Counted from the first letter of the stretch, positions 1-18,259 are shown. The stretch is 64,000 nt of DNA from Lota lota (GCA_026745465.1 JACYXH010000826.1:202501-266500); one strand, 5' to 3'. The notes: generated by a model not told the origin, from the letters alone. Numbers and translations are program-made.

Positions 1-2282
1 TCAACTATTACCACAGGGACAGAAGCAAACAAAATTAGCACCTACCATTAATGTCACTTACTATAATTCATATTATTGCAAGTTACATGACCTGAGACAA
101 TCAGAAAGAGCCATAAACAGCGTTTCATAATGCTGTTCCTGAGGTCTGCTTTTACTGTTTGGGTACTCTTATGCCCCTGCCAACGCGAAGAAATAACCCA
201 TGTTTGCCATTGGTTTGAACCCAAGGGGTAAACCGGCTTATTGGGGGCAGATAGTCTAGGGATGACCCCAGCCAAAAGGTTCTGGGTTCATCACACCCCA
301 ATAGTCTACCTGTATGCATCCCTGAGCAAGAGGCCTAGCCCCTACCTGCTCATTAAAGAGCATCCTAGAAAAATAAATACACCTTCTACCCTAAGTTGGA
401 CCTCACATGTTGACTCCAAAGTATATTCAACATTAAATCCCCCACTTATAATGACCTCCAAAAGCGAGAGTGAAGCTTTGATTGGCTAAGGTGGAACTAA
501 AGTTACCGGATGATGGCAACATGATAACCTTTTCATTATTATCTCGACCATACTATGGTTTGATTGGGCCAAAAGGCTGAATGAATTTCAATTCTGTTTA
601 TTATGAAAGGAATATGAATGACCAACAGGAGATCCGTATGTCTGCTGTCTCCATCTGGTGGCCATCAATAATTCACGTTTTACTGTAAGACTAAACAACC
701 CAAGAAGGAAACCCCCAGTGTTATACTTTGTACTACATCTCAGCTGATTATTTTAAAGTGGCAGAATTATTGTCTTGATGTCTAGTGATATAGGAGTAGA
801 GGAGTATTTTAAACAGCAGTCAACCAATTATTTCTCACATTAGAAAATTGATCCTGCACTTCAGGATCAATTTATCATAGAGCAGCCTATGCCTAAGAGT
901 TAAGTATCAGCTGTTAAGATCACATGAATTCCTTTTAAATCTATTTAGGAAATATTATGGAAGGCCCAAGGACATATAGGAAAAAACTCCTCTTCAATTT
1001 CTCCACCTATTCCATTAAGTTGATGTGAGAGAAGTTGGTAGCAACTAGATGCATGTAAAATGTTATGATTTTGTTTTACATTCATAGTAAACAGCCGGTT
1101 AGTTGTGGTATGTATGTGGCCATTTCAGTTTAATATGGTATAGTTATATTTCCTTAACATAGCCACAAGACTCAATGACTAACCATTTCAGATATCTTTG
1201 CAGGCTTTGGATATCAATTTTCAGCCTTAACCTCTTCGACAATCTTTTGTTTAAGCTTCTGCAGCTTTTACATACAGTAATTACACAGGAAGGGCCTTCT
1301 TATTGACATTTAATAATATTGAATTTTGGGAAGGAAATCCTAAATAATTCATAGTGCTTTTGCAGGTGTTAACTGAATGCTAGGATTTTTTTTTCACATG
1401 TTGCCTTACATTCCTTTCTACACTTCTTACACTTTGACATTGAATGGAATAATATTCCAGCAGACATCGTGTGTCTGCTGGAATGTACTTTTATTTTTAC
1501 ACATTTGTAGTGCATTTACCCATATCCTTTTAGAGCCTAAAAAGAGGCTGAAAATCCAGTGAATATTGGACACACTTTGGTGGTGAAGGCTTTTGTAGTA
1601 ATGAGGGTGGGAATGAGGTAGAAGAGAGGAGCAGAGACACGTGCAATAAGAGCATATGAGACATCAGAGAAGAGAATAATGGCTAAAGTATAGGAACAGA
1701 AGGAATGAAAGAGATAAGGATGCAGAAACATTCCCTTTTTATATCTAAACTTAATTGTATCGGCACTGTTGACTTCTATCGTATGTGCCTGTTTAAATTC
1801 TTACAATGGGTTCCCGTTTCCATGAGATGTCCATTTTGTTCCCCCATGCACATTATTTTGTACAATTACAAACATTCCTTGTATAGGCCTACTCGCTATT
1901 GTCAAACATGGTACTCAATAAAGTTTTTAAAAAAAGAAAGAAAAAGAACAAAAACAGCTTGTATGCAACATTGTGTTTATGAAAATGTACCCCTTCAAAA
2001 AATCATAACATCTGTTCGACTCAATAACATTTGCGATTTGGCGATTGAAACAGCCGTTGTAACCTGCAGCTATGGCAACCCACCCTCTCAGCATCAGCAC
2101 CACCACGACGAGGCGCGCACTGTGCCGCATCTCTGTGCTGACTGCACGTTCTGCGTGCCTTGTCATCACGTTGTGCAGGTATTGATTTGCAATCATGATA
2201 CAAATCGTTTAACACTCATTGCTTTATTTAGACGAACACACAGAAACATGTAAATTGACTTGCTATGTACCGGAAATACTCC
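1..2282. other. intergenic DNA, no gene recognised
   Basis: AT-rich sequence in which no convincing splice-bounded exon was found on either strand. The only recognisable item is a degenerate SINE near 243-357. Short open frames at 1,705-2,253 (+) and 1,927-2,606 (-) resemble no family I know. GC and CpG content rises from about 2,050 onward, consistent with the start of the entrep3 promoter region. Confidence 0.6.
243..357 (+). repeat. degenerate tRNA-derived SINE fragment
   Basis: It carries the sequence signature seen in several introns of this window: a 'tagtctag...' head, a B-box-like 'ggttctgggttc', then 'cctacctgctcattaaag'. The same signature occurs at 13,766, 54,523 and, reversed, at 36,724 and 58,838. 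The copy is diverged and lacks a clear tail. Confidence 0.6.
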
Positions 2283-2321
2283 TACGTCATATACAACATA
2301 CGTCATATGTTGTGACGTATG
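2283..2321. promoter_or_regulatory. cluster of three CRE-like half sites in overlapping inverted repeats
   Basis: CGTCA/TGACG half sites lie at 2,285-2,289, 2,301-2,305 and 2,313-2,317. The last two sit in a perfect inverted repeat (CATACGTCA at 2,297 and TGACGTATG at 2,313). That repeat overlaps another one (ACAACATA at 2,293 and TATGTTGT at 2,306). It lies upstream of the probable first exon of entrep3. ATF/CREB binding is inferred from the motif only. Confidence 0.4.
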
Positions 2322-2329
2322 TGAGGAAA

Positions 2330-2749
2330 CAGTGAGGTAGTCTACGATTGAAGCACACACGGGCCGAACGGGATGCCCGCGTGACTGCAGGGAGAAACGA
2401 GGCTGGCGGGTGGTGGTGGTGGTGGGGACTGCGTGTGGACCACCGCAAAACTCCAGTGATGGAGATGAAGAGAGGATAGTATCCGACGAGAAACTCGTTT
2501 TGGTGGAGCTAGCAGAAGTAGCAATTTGAACGTCGCTTGAAAATATTTCCTTGCGGTTTATAGTGACATATTCATCTATACCTCCCGAAGGACGTGTATC
2601 GGTCACATGCTCATATCTTGATCCATATTTATCCTGTCACGAATACGTGGACCTAGCACAAGGAGGACAAGTGAGCGCTCACATCTTTTAGACGGTGCTG
2701 ATGATTGCATAGGGGAACGCAAAATTAAATCGACTCTTGTTGGGCTCCG
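2330..2749 (+). other. entrep3: probable non-coding first exon of entrep3
   Basis: This CpG-richer stretch ends in a consensus donor (CTCCG then GTGAGTGG at 2,750). The next good acceptor on the plus strand, ctttcag at 3,376-3,382, opens the exon that carries the entrep3 start codon. The 5' boundary is a guess. No long frame typical of a coding exon was recognised here. Confidence 0.4.
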
Positions 2750-3432
2750 GTGAGTGGATAAGTAGGTGTTTAATGGGCGAAACAACGAGGGATCGGCTCG
2801 TCTCCGTAGAGCGCACCAGGGGTTTGAGGCCTGCTTCGTACTCCGGTTACCGCAATGCTACGGGCTGGAGGTGGCCAATATGTAAGACAGAAGAAAGAAG
2901 GATGAGAGATTGGAAGGAAGATGCACTAGAAAATAATAACAAGATGCTGAATGATGCGTGAAACGACACCCATTCTCTTTGCTAGCGTCTCTGACTAACG
3001 AGTAGCAGCACCGTGGGTTTGTAAGTGGGTAGTCTGTCCATACACACCTACAACCGTAGATAACGCTTGTGTACAATATAAGTGTGTGTAACGTTAGTGT
3101 TTCGGCGGGGGGCAATTGTCATTCTCCAACATTCTGCTGACCAAGTTCTTGGACCCCCCACTGTGACTTGGACGACAGCACTCTACCATGGTGGTTGGTG
3201 CAGAACGGGAGGCACCTGCCAGTGGAAGCCTTGGTGCAATATTGTGACAGAGAGGGTTGCTCAAGCCAACACTGAAGTAAACACCTGTACCCCCCCCCCC
3301 CACCCCCGCTGCGTTTCTTTTACACATCTCACCCGACTGTGTGTGTGTCTTCACGGAGAGTAAAGTGGCCCCCTAAGCTTTCAGAGGGGGTGTTCTATAC
3401 CAGGGATAACATTTAGGGCTAGCAGAGGCAGC

Positions 3433-8809
<5,377 letters not shown>

Positions 8810-9989
8810 GGGAGGAGGAGAAGACGGGTGGATGGGTAGCTAGTGACAAGGAGACACAACAAGTGTTTGATATGAGTATTGAGGGAGGAGAACACACAAC
8901 CTGTTTAATGACACAGTAATGGATAAGGGGGGGGGGGGGGGGGGTGGCAGATCATTTAGCAGGTCAGTTGAAGACATTTGGCTCTCCCTCTGATTTTCGC
9001 AACCATCTCTGCAAATGGCCTTATTCAATGGTGCTCCATCGCACCCTCACTGAACACTACAGCAGTTAGGTCTCCCAGCAGTAGCTGAAGGTGACCACGA
9101 GATGCCTCTTGCTTAATACGGCTCTGTTCCATGTGGATATTAAAGATGATTAAAAACCATCACGATCACCCAAGAGCAATATAGCACGACAAGACCGTCT
9201 CCACCTTTGTACTCATGCAGAAAATATCAAGCCTATAATTCATGAAGGAAAGGCCTCTTCAAACTCTTTACCCCCACAACAACCACATACAGTTGGTTGC
9301 ATATTATGGGCTGCAGTATGCAGCTGACCCCTTTTGTACATTTCTACTTATCCAGAGATGCTCTCAGGTTAAGTTATCATGTCATCCCCCTTATTTTGTC
9401 TTCCATCGGTACAAAAGAAATGTATCCTCGTGCACTATCCTATCCACACTTTGTTCCCCCGCTTTACAATGCAAGGACTGCAGAAACAACACTTCACATG
9501 CAACTGGATGCTCAGCTGAAACTATTTGCTACTTTTCCTATTCTAATCATTTCACACTCTCCACAGGAATTCCAGACAAACTAGCCATCAATTTAAACAC
9601 AACATTATGTGTTCAACATAAGTAACAGGCAGTGAAACAATTTTCTTCCGGAAGGCTCCTGGATGCAGTGGTTTTATTTAAATATATGCATGTTTTATTT
9701 TGCCTTCAAAATGCAGCAAGGACCTTGTGCATTGTTAACATCATGGGCAACTGTAACAAATTTGTTTTCCTCTGAATGTCTATCTGCATGTTTTGACAAT
9801 TACTCTTACTTTCTCTGTCTTGCACCCTAAATCTTTGATTATATCCAGAATAGCGTGGTGGTGCAATTAGGTGAACTTGAGTGTCTGAGTTGAAGGAGCC
9901 TAAAGGAATTTATCTCAATTTGTGACAAAGGGGGTCAGGCAGTAGCTGTAGGCATCCATGGGCCAATGAAATGCTGACCCTTTGGATAA

Positions 9990-9991
<2 letters not shown>

Positions 9992-10046
<55 letters not shown>
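9992..10046. repeat. (TA)n microsatellite
   Basis: About 27 uninterrupted TA units. Confidence 0.95.
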
Positions 10047-10047
<1 letters not shown>

Positions 10048-10310
10048 CAGTCTCTTGCAATAAATGTACAGATGTAATTATATAATAAGAGTTGAAGGAG
10101 AAAACATTTTATTTCCTTGAGACTGGCAAGAGATGTGGTGAATGGTTGGTGGGTACTGGGTGGGGGGTGTCGGTGGGGTGCTGGATGTGAGGGGTGGTCA
10201 AATGTAATGTTTGTTGGGCATCCAATGACATGGTAATTACATATCTGGAAACTGAGTAGCCTATGCGATTTTCTCGACTCATGGGTTTCATGAGTAAAGG
10301 ACACAATTTG

Positions 10311-10311
<1 letters not shown>

Positions 10312-10361
<50 letters not shown>
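10312..10361. repeat. (CA)n microsatellite
   Basis: About 25 CA units, 266 bp from the TA repeat, both downstream of entrep3. Confidence 0.95.
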
Positions 10362-10363
<2 letters not shown>

Positions 10364-11502
10364 ATATGTATCTGATTGAAAAATATGACATCGTACAGTA
10401 CACAAAGGCACACACATATACACTTATTTCAGCACCAAGCTGTGTTTCTACCTCCTGTCTTGCGTAAGAATATTATTTATTTGAAGAATTGTATATCTAA
10501 ATGCCAGGCTTAACAGGATAGCAGTTATGGAATTATGAACCAACAAAATAAATGTATTATATTAAACATATTCCACATTTGAAATGCAGTAACTGTTTCA
10601 ATGAAATTACTTTGAATTCAAATTATGTACTTCAACATAATTCTGAAATAAATGAACGGAAAAGGATCCTCGGTACTCTTGCATGTTGTACAGCATGACC
10701 AGATTTCATGAAAGCGTTATGTCTCAATATTAATACAAATAATTCGCCCCACTCATCTGATCGATTCTGATCGTGTACATTCATGCTCATGTAGTACTAA
10801 AACGAAGCTATGGGCAAGTGCTTCCGAACGCCCGGGGACGAGGTCAGCTTCTGATAGGTCCCCTGTTCTAAACTCCTCCTCAATTTGAATCTCATTGGAG
10901 GAAGGTGGAGCGAGCCCATCCTGGTTCGATGCCATTGTCGAATGAAAACGTCCACATGAAACCTTCAAGTCCACGCCCAGACACACCACCCTGCAATGGA
11001 TGTAGGGAAATTTAGTTCACAGGATCTTCGATAAAACGCAAGTCACTTGGCGTCAAACTACAATGCGCAAATCCTGGATTTGTGGACACACAAAAATAAA
11101 TTGACAGTGAGGCTTATAAATTATTTAAGTGATTTTATTGTGTCATAAATTGCACGTTTCAGGAAAACGATTACCATGGTAAGGCACTTTAGTAGCAACA
11201 TTGTAATTTTAACATTTTAATTCAAAATACTGTTGTCTCATTTGAACTCGTGTCAGTACGTAGCGTTACTTTACTAGTCGGCTGGACGAGTAATCTGTCC
11301 GAGCAGCTCTGTTCGTGTCGAAGTAATAATAGTATTTCCTTTACCCCCTTGTTGACTGGACTAGTTATAGCTGGTCTGTCGTGTGACTTGAAAGGGACCT
11401 CAGCAAATCTTTGTTGACGGAGGAGGAGGACGCGAATTTAGCAAAAGAAAACGGCTTAATTGTTTGTAGTCGATTACCATCCAGCTAAATCTAGTACCGG
11501 GG

Positions 11503-14500
11503 ATGAGACACCCGCTCGGCTTAGTTCTCAGTGCCCTGAAGACGCTGAGGAGCAAGAAACTGGCCGCAACTCCGCTAAAGTTATCCCAAAACATGTCTCC
11601 TCATCAACTGTGCTTTTCACGCTTCCAGGAAAACGGCACTAGTAAAGGGACGCAAAGTAAAAAAGCGTTGTTGTCGGACCCCCAGCTCTTTGACACCCAA
11701 TTTGATGAGCTAGTGACCGAGCTTACTGAAAGGGACATCGCTGACCCCGCACTTACCGATGCACTCAACAGGTTACGAGAGGTATGTGGTCTATTGCCAT
11801 AAGAGGGTTTTTATTAAGGAAAGCATGTGATACTCGTTGAGCCTGATCAATTAACTTCGGATTTCGCTGTATCTCTTAGGTTTTGCTGTACAATGCTCCA
11901 GGAGGAAAGAGGAACCGAGGGCTATCTGTGATTGGCTCATTACGTGAGCTTGTCCCGCCCACTAAACTGACCCAGGATACAGTACAGCGGGCGTTGCTGG
12001 TTGGCTGGTGTATCGAACTTGTAAGTCCATGACTTTACACATTCATGAAGAGCTACATGAATGAAAAGTTATGTCACTAAATAGTACTGTTTGTCTCTTA
12101 GCTTCAGGCTTTTTTCCTGGTGGCTGATGATATCATGGATGCCTCTGTGACACGGAGGGGACAGCCTTGCTGGTACAAGAAGGTGAGACCCCACATGTAT
12201 CTGCCTCAAAGGCTTGACTTTAGGTATTCCTTCCAAGTTAAAGGTGCAAAAATGATCTTGCCGCTTTGGAGGTGAGTGTAAATATACTGCAATGGATCCG
12301 TTGCAGGAGGGAGTAGGACTGGATGCCATTAATGACTCGTTCCTCTTGGAAGCAGCCATCTACAGACTTCTGCGGAGACACTGCAGAGACCAGCCCTACT
12401 ATCTTCACCTGCTTGAGCTGTTCATGGAGGTAAGCGCCCTTGGTTTGCCTAGAAGTCAAAGCAAGCACATACAATCACATACTGTACGTGCATTATGTGT
12501 ACACATTATTTAAATGATTTGTGTGCTCTAGACATCATTCCAGACAGAGCTGGGCCAGGCTCTGGACCTTATGACCGCCCCCCCTGGTCAGATAGACCTC
12601 AGCAGGTTCACAATGGAAAGGTGAGAAGGGGGGGAGTGATGTTAAATTGGGGATGTAAAATAAGTGAAATTCTCTCAGGGACCAGTACACCTCTGGAAAG
12701 TAGGAGAGTTTTCCATAATAATTTCTGATCGGATGGTAATTAACCAAAATATTAAAACAATAAATGGGTAGAAATCTTACTTTAAATTTGTTTTTTAAAC
12801 TGTTGCTTACTGAATTATGAGTGATTTGGTGGAAAAAAAGACGTTAGGACTGACAAGGTGCAAGGACTGAACGTGATGAAATTTCTCTTTTCTTTCAGGT
12901 ACAAGGCTATTGTAAAATACAAGACCGCTTTTTACTCATTTTACCTCCCAGTGGCAGCAGCCATGTACATGGTGAGTGTATAGTGTGTTTATGGAGAAGA
13001 TGAATAACAAGTCTCTAGGATGTTGATAAAGGATTGATGGTAGTCCATACAATTTTAGCATTTATTTTTATCTGTAAACAATACTTTTAATCTTGGTTTC
13101 ACTTGAGGGGCAGGATAGTGTAGTAGCTAGGGTGCTCAGGTCAGACTCCCCACAGTTAGATTGGATCCCCCATGTCCGCAGTGTAGACAAGATGCCTAAC
13201 CCCTACTCTAATGACCTGTTTTGGAAATTACTCAGTCACTTTGGATGAAAGTGTCTGCTAAATGATCTCCGAGCAAATATGTAATAATGACATGCTGCCA
13301 CTTTCAGTCCATATAACTTCTGATAAACAGGGTTTTTCATAGTGGTGCTACTTTTTTTTCTTCTTCGTTTTACCGTTTATTAACTATGTCATTAACACAT
13401 TGATATGGTTGCTGTATAGGCAGGAATCAGCAGTGATGTGGAACACAATAACGCAAAGCACATCTTGTTAGAAATGGGAGAATTCTTTCAGATACAGGTA
13501 TGTTAGTATTTCTTTCATATTTCTCTAAATCAATACTGTAGCTTCATTACTGAATTTGGGACTCGTACACATTGCTGTGTATTTTCCCTTGCAGGACGAC
13601 TATTTGGACTGTTATGGCAACCCTGCTATCACAGGGAAGATCGGCACGGACATCCAGGATAACAAGTGCAGCTGGTTAGTCGTCACCGCCCTCGGGGTCA
13701 TGACCCCAGAGCAGAGAGCAGAGTTGGAGGTGAGTACCCCTAAACCTATCATCATGGCATGAAGTATGGCCAGATAGTCTAGAGGTTAGGGTGTTTGGCC
13801 CCCAGCTGAAAGGTTCTGGGTTCAAACTCCAGCGTTTGCGGTCTAGCTGTAAGGATTCTTGAGTAAGATGCTAACCCTGTTCCTGTTCATTAAAGGTACA
13901 GTGTGTTAAATTGAATAGCAACTATTGGTTAGGTTGCAGATGACAACCAACTGAATCCCCCCCACAGCCCTACCTTCGTAACAACCAAGGTGGCCTGTAC
14001 ATTGACTATGACAGCATCGAGTTGCCAAGTGATGAGGTTCCTTGATAGATTTCCGAATTGTATTGGTTATTTAGTCTGTAAATGTAAAAGTATAGGTCAC
14101 ACCTTACAAGTAAAGGTCCTTTTGAAATTGAACGCAATTACATTACATTTCCCCTTTCAATAAATGACAAATCATGGAGCTCAATGGGACTGTACTTTTA
14201 TGCCCTGATTCCCGTTTTGTGAAAAAGCGACATTATTAGAAGAATGGCACCAAGGTCAATCTTTGACTGCTTTAGCCTGCAAATAAATCAGTTAAACCAA
14301 TCAAAATCAGGTATCTTTGTGCGGAGATAACAGACTATTTACGTCCTTTTATTGCATCCATAGTGGTAAACAAAATTCATAGACCTATAACTATCCCTAG
14401 CTTTTCTTTGAATTAATCATTCATTTTGATAGCAGTCGGTGCAACACGCCAATGTTTACTTTGACTGCGGTACGTGAACCTAAAATAAACTAACGGTTTG

Positions 14501-15710
14501 TAGTTGTATCGCATCAGTTTGGCTTTGGATACCAACTTCTTCCGAAAGAGTGATGGCCTGTTGTCCTGCTTTTAGTTATCGATCAGGGAAACTACCTACA
14601 AAATATATAAATAAAACCCATGTCTTCAAAACATGAATGTATTAAACAATGCGCACCCCCTTATCATGATCACCCTCATCTACAAACTGCCTTTCGCAAT
14701 AATATTTTACACTTGCAATTAAAAAGTATGTGAAACTCCCTTCTAATTGAATCCTCTAAATACATAGGATATTTTGGCTAACAAACTGAGCGTGGTCGTC
14801 TTCAATAGGCTATATGCAGCGCGTCCTAGAGAGGATTAAGCCGGGGTGTGGAACTCCTCTTGTCAGTGGTTGATGGCGTGTCCGAGAGAGGGTTGAGGTT
14901 CTAGATTATTTGTAGTATAACGCCATGGGCTGTGTGGAGCTTCATCAGGCTAGTGGTTGACATGGATGTCCGTGTCCGAGAGAGAGTTCTAGGACACTTG
15001 TTTATCACATTTCATACACCACATCGCTCATTATAACACTACTACACAATGATGGTACTAAAAATAATTATCATAAATGGGTCGTAGCCGTGGGGATAAT
15101 CGTTCCCCATCCTTCATAGTACTCTTAGCCCAAAAACTCTTTGATTGAATTAAAAACGTGTGCTCTCTAGAAACGTTTGTTTGTTCTGGGCTACTGTAGA
15201 AACGTTGCGTTGCAACATGGTGGCATCCGTGGAAGAGGACCCTTTCTCTATATAAAGGGCTTATTCTAAGGGAATGAAAACACAGCAATGCTAATTTTCA
15301 TGGGATTATACACTAATTCAAATTTACTTATGAATATTATATTCCATTTCTGCCAAGTCCATTTCGCTAGATGCCACTAAATTCTATTCTGATTCTAAAG
15401 TAATATTGTATTGTAGTTGTTTTGGATAAAAGCGTTTGTTAAATGGATATATAGGAATAACTTTAATTCATTGACCATCTTTCACAACCTACTTCTTTTT
15501 CTCCTGCAGGCTTGTTATGCACGCCACGACGATGCAAGTGTGCAGAAGGTCAAAACTCTCTACAACACACTGCAGATGCCAGATCTGTACCACCATCATG
15601 AGGAAGAGAGCTACCGACGGCTGCAGGAGCTCATCGCGCGGCATGCACAGAATCTCCCACATTCAGTGTTCCTCAATTTTGCCAAGAAAATCTACAAAAG
15701 AAACAAATAA
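11503..15710 (+). CDS. fdps: farnesyl diphosphate synthase
   Basis: Nine coding exons, 399 aa, all phases consistent: 11503-11781, 11880-12020, 12102-12182, 12307-12429, 12532-12620, 12899-12971, 13420-13497, 13595-13729, 15510-15710. The enzyme condenses dimethylallyl/geranyl diphosphate with isopentenyl diphosphate in the mevalonate pathway. The first aspartate-rich motif DDIMD is at 149-153 and the second, DDYLD, at 289-293. [17 protein letters not shown] follows, and the C-terminal KIYKR-type end is kept. Human FDPS is 419 aa. The first 30 residues are basic and hydrophobic without acids ([19 protein letters not shown]), like a mitochondrial presequence. An in-frame Met at 11,593 would give a cytosolic form. 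Both starts are plausible from sequence. The last intron (1.78 kb) is mostly repeat. Confidence 0.96.
13107..13268 (+). repeat. tRNA-derived SINE in fdps intron 6
   Basis: The head is 'gggcaggatagtgtagtag'. The tail, 'cactttggatgaaagtgtctgctaaatga', is typical of fish tRNA SINE/V-SINE ends. Inserted in sense orientation within the intron. Confidence 0.75.
13766..13891 (+). repeat. tRNA-derived SINE in fdps intron 8
   Basis: 'gatagtctagaggttaggg', then B-box-like 'ggttctgggttcaaac', then 'cctgttcctgttcattaaag'. It directly abuts the longer dispersed repeat that starts at about 13,893. Confidence 0.75.
13893..15392. repeat. ~1.5 kb dispersed non-coding repeat in fdps intron 8, MITE-like ends
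   Basis: The left end reads 'ggtacagtgtgttaaatt...'. The right end reads '...tctagatgccactaaattctattctgat', which is weakly inverted-complementary to the left end. The segment 15,168-15,392 (features such as 'ttctgggctactgtagaaac' and 'tcattctaagg'-like text) resembles a fish dispersed repeat I recognise from other teleosts. A short near-duplicate, 'gtggttgatggcgtgtccgagagag', recurs at about 14,867 and 14,954. There is no long open frame. Family name not assigned. Confidence 0.55.
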
Positions 15711-18259
15711 CTTGAGAAAATTGGATCTTTTAAGTTTTTGTAAAAATTGTATTGGATTCTAAATGTAAATAGCATGTTACCTCTGACAGTTTAGGTTTTG
15801 TTCAGTAGGGCTGGCGTCAGTTTAGGGACCAATATATCAGCAGGTTCTGAATCCAGAAAATAGAGTAGATCCTAGCATTTAATTTTGTAAAGGAAAGGAA
15901 CCTGCACAAACACTGGCATGACCGTGAGACGTGAAGGCAGAGTTTGCGTGTGTGTGTGTGTGTGTGTGTCCTTTTCTCTGCGTTACCTATTTATTGACCC
16001 AATGCATAGTGTACAGTATATCACTTCATCTCTTTAATCTAGAATCCCATGGATTTGTTAGGAATCAAAGTCGCGGGACTCCTTTTGATGGAATTTGCTA
16101 TATCAGCCATCCAATTCAGAGTACATTCTGTCATAAAAGCAGGCTTCCGTGTATGCCCAGAGTAACGAGGCTCATTTATCCTTGAACAACTTAGCAAGGG
16201 AAGCCAATAAAATGAATAATTGTCATTCAAAAAGAATATAGAAACAGCTAATCACATGTTGAATGTAATTAGAAATAGTACAGCCAGTTGATTTGTATTA
16301 GTATAATTTTTTTTTATGATTTTAATTTAAAGCCCATTAAAATCAAGGACAAAATTATTAAACTTCACTTTTAAAATTGCATATATTTCTTATAGTTGAT
16401 GTAAATTCAGTCGCGTACTGAGAATATTTTTGATTTTAATAAAAGTGAATAATTTTAAAATAGTTATATTTCTATTATATTTGTGATCTTGATATATTTA
16501 GGCTACTATTGTTTTGCTCAACCTAGAATGAATAAACAAAATAGACACCGCAAAATAGATGCAGATGAATACTTGATAATCCTTAAAAAGGTTACTTACT
16601 AGGAGATCAATGCTAGGCAGTCAAGGGGTGTGGTCTGGTTGAGGGGGAGGGGGACTTGGATGACGAGAGCTTTATAGGTGGTCGCGAGAACAGAGATGCT
16701 GTAGCTCTAAACCTCGGTCGAAGTATATTTGCACGGTCGGGATTGTAAGAGCTGTGTTTCGTGATGACTTCTTCCATCTTTCCCTACCCGAATGGAATCG
16801 TGAGTAGATAACATTTGTACTGTTTTACTTTCATCTCGAACGGTATTGTACAAAGCTTTCCGAGTAGGCTACACCTTATATGCCTTTCAAATCAACTAGC
16901 TAAAACATGCCTTACTGCCATCTTTGCCAGTAAAACATTCATTGCTAGCGTATTATTATTCATATCAACATGAAATGTGATATTCATTTTGGGTGCACAA
17001 TCTCTTTTGTGGCGGAGGTGGATGGGCCTAGATGGCAGGGCGATGCGGCTTAAGGTACTACCCCCCCCCCCCCCCCCCCCCCCCCTCTCCTCCTCCTCCA
17101 GTCTCCAGTGCTTATTTCTGATCAATAATTGCACGACTAAATAGGCTGTGTATAATGGTCACAACTCAAATGGCTGCTATGCTGTTGTGCTGCCTTGTGC
17201 CATTGCTTAAGCGAGTTTATAATGGCCATTCCGACGAAATGGCCTATATAATCAAGCATCAAGTGATACATAGTCTTCACTGATTTGAAGGGCACTGTGT
17301 GAGGGAATATACAAGCAATATGCCTCGGTAGCTATAGTCTTGTAAAAACAGCCTTGGCGTTATGCGATGTTATTGCTTGCTTTATTTCAAGCTTCACTTA
17401 TGTTGTGCATCGTGTCATTTTAGGTAGTGCTTTAACCCATCCGATACCATTTCTTATTAGCTTGGTAAAACATCAGAAAGAAGGTGGAGACAGATAGGCT
17501 CCCATATATATATTTGACGCCATCGCTCAAAGAGGCAGAATTGAACTACCCAAGATGGGTGATTAATAATTAACTGTCAACAATTTTCAAGGGGATCTCT
17601 TGACCTGACATTGTATTTAATTTATGTTTTTATATTGTGAACTGTGTATTCGATTTATTCTCTGATATCTTTATAGTGATCTATTTGGTTAACTACAGCA
17701 TGTCTTGACACCATTTTACTGTATAATATACATTTATAACACAGTTTACTACATGTTCAATATGTAGGCCTACTATAGGTAGAAAGGGAACTAGATTGAT
17801 AGATATATGGAAGTGTGGATGAATAGATGCCTAAACGGCATTCCAAAATATGTGTATAGCCTATGCGTTTGTTGAATACAAACAAATGATTTAGCCAATT
17901 AAGTATATGTGTTAATGAAATAATAATAATATAAGGTATTTGACAAGTATGAGTAAAGGGTAAGTATTTGATATATGAGCAATGTTTTTTCATTGTGTCA
18001 TTTTAGAGTAAAAGTTATTATTTCCAGCATTTCTGTTTCTCCCACAATTGGGACACAGCTACTGCTGAAACAGAAAAGCCAAGAGCAGCATTGACGGACC
18101 ATCTATAATGAGCTATAATGAACAGCCCAGATAATTGTAACTTCAAAGATTTGTCTTAAAGGCGAAACGTGTGTTGAACAACAAACATGTTCCTGTTGAG
18201 GACTAAAGTAGAGCTCCCTCCTAGTTCCTATTGACTGTATGTCTCCTTTGATGTTTCAG
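15711..18259. other. fdps 3' region and rusc1 promoter/first intron
   Basis: Candidate fdps poly(A) signals AATAAA lie at 16,206-16,211 and 16,438-16,443. A GC-richer block at about 16,610-16,800 contains G-rich boxes, a TTTATA at about 16,670 and a consensus donor at 16,800 (ATC/GTGAGT). It is probably the rusc1 first exon. The rest (16,800-18,259) would be its first intron, including a 25-nt C tract at 17,061-17,085. No other gene was seen. Confidence 0.5.
16690..16799 (+). other. rusc1: candidate first exon of rusc1 with a short upstream frame
   Basis: It ends at a good donor (GTGAGT at 16,800). It contains ATG at 16,764 followed by 12 open codons (MTSSIFPYPNGI). Spliced to the acceptor at 18,258-18,259, this frame would stop soon after, so it behaves as an upstream ORF rather than the protein start. 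The transcription start is inferred from GC content and a TTTATA about 20 bp upstream. Confidence 0.35.

Larger units (their letters stand above)
8810..11502. other. entrep3 3' region and fdps upstream region
   Basis: It starts with the entrep3 3' UTR, with a candidate AATAAA at 10,059-10,064 just after a TA microsatellite. It contains an 18-nt G tract (8,927-8,944), (TA)n at 9,992-10,046 and (CA)n at 10,312-10,361. From about 10,750 CpG content rises towards fdps. A 78-codon minus-strand open frame at 10,753-10,989 sits in the GC-richer promoter flank. I cannot assign it to any family. Confidence 0.55.

Noticed and set aside
1705-2253. 182-codon plus-strand open frame
   Set aside because: Low-complexity, no recognisable family, no splice-site support, and it overlaps incompatible frames on the other strand.
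9242-9625. 127-codon frame downstream of entrep3
   Set aside because: Composition and lack of homology fit 3' UTR/intergenic sequence. It overlaps another frame of similar length.
10753-10989. 78-codon minus-strand open frame (MASNQDGLAPPSS within it)
   Set aside because: It lies in the GC-rich fdps upstream flank. It could be a first exon of an antisense gene, but I see no continuation exon or family match, so it is not called.
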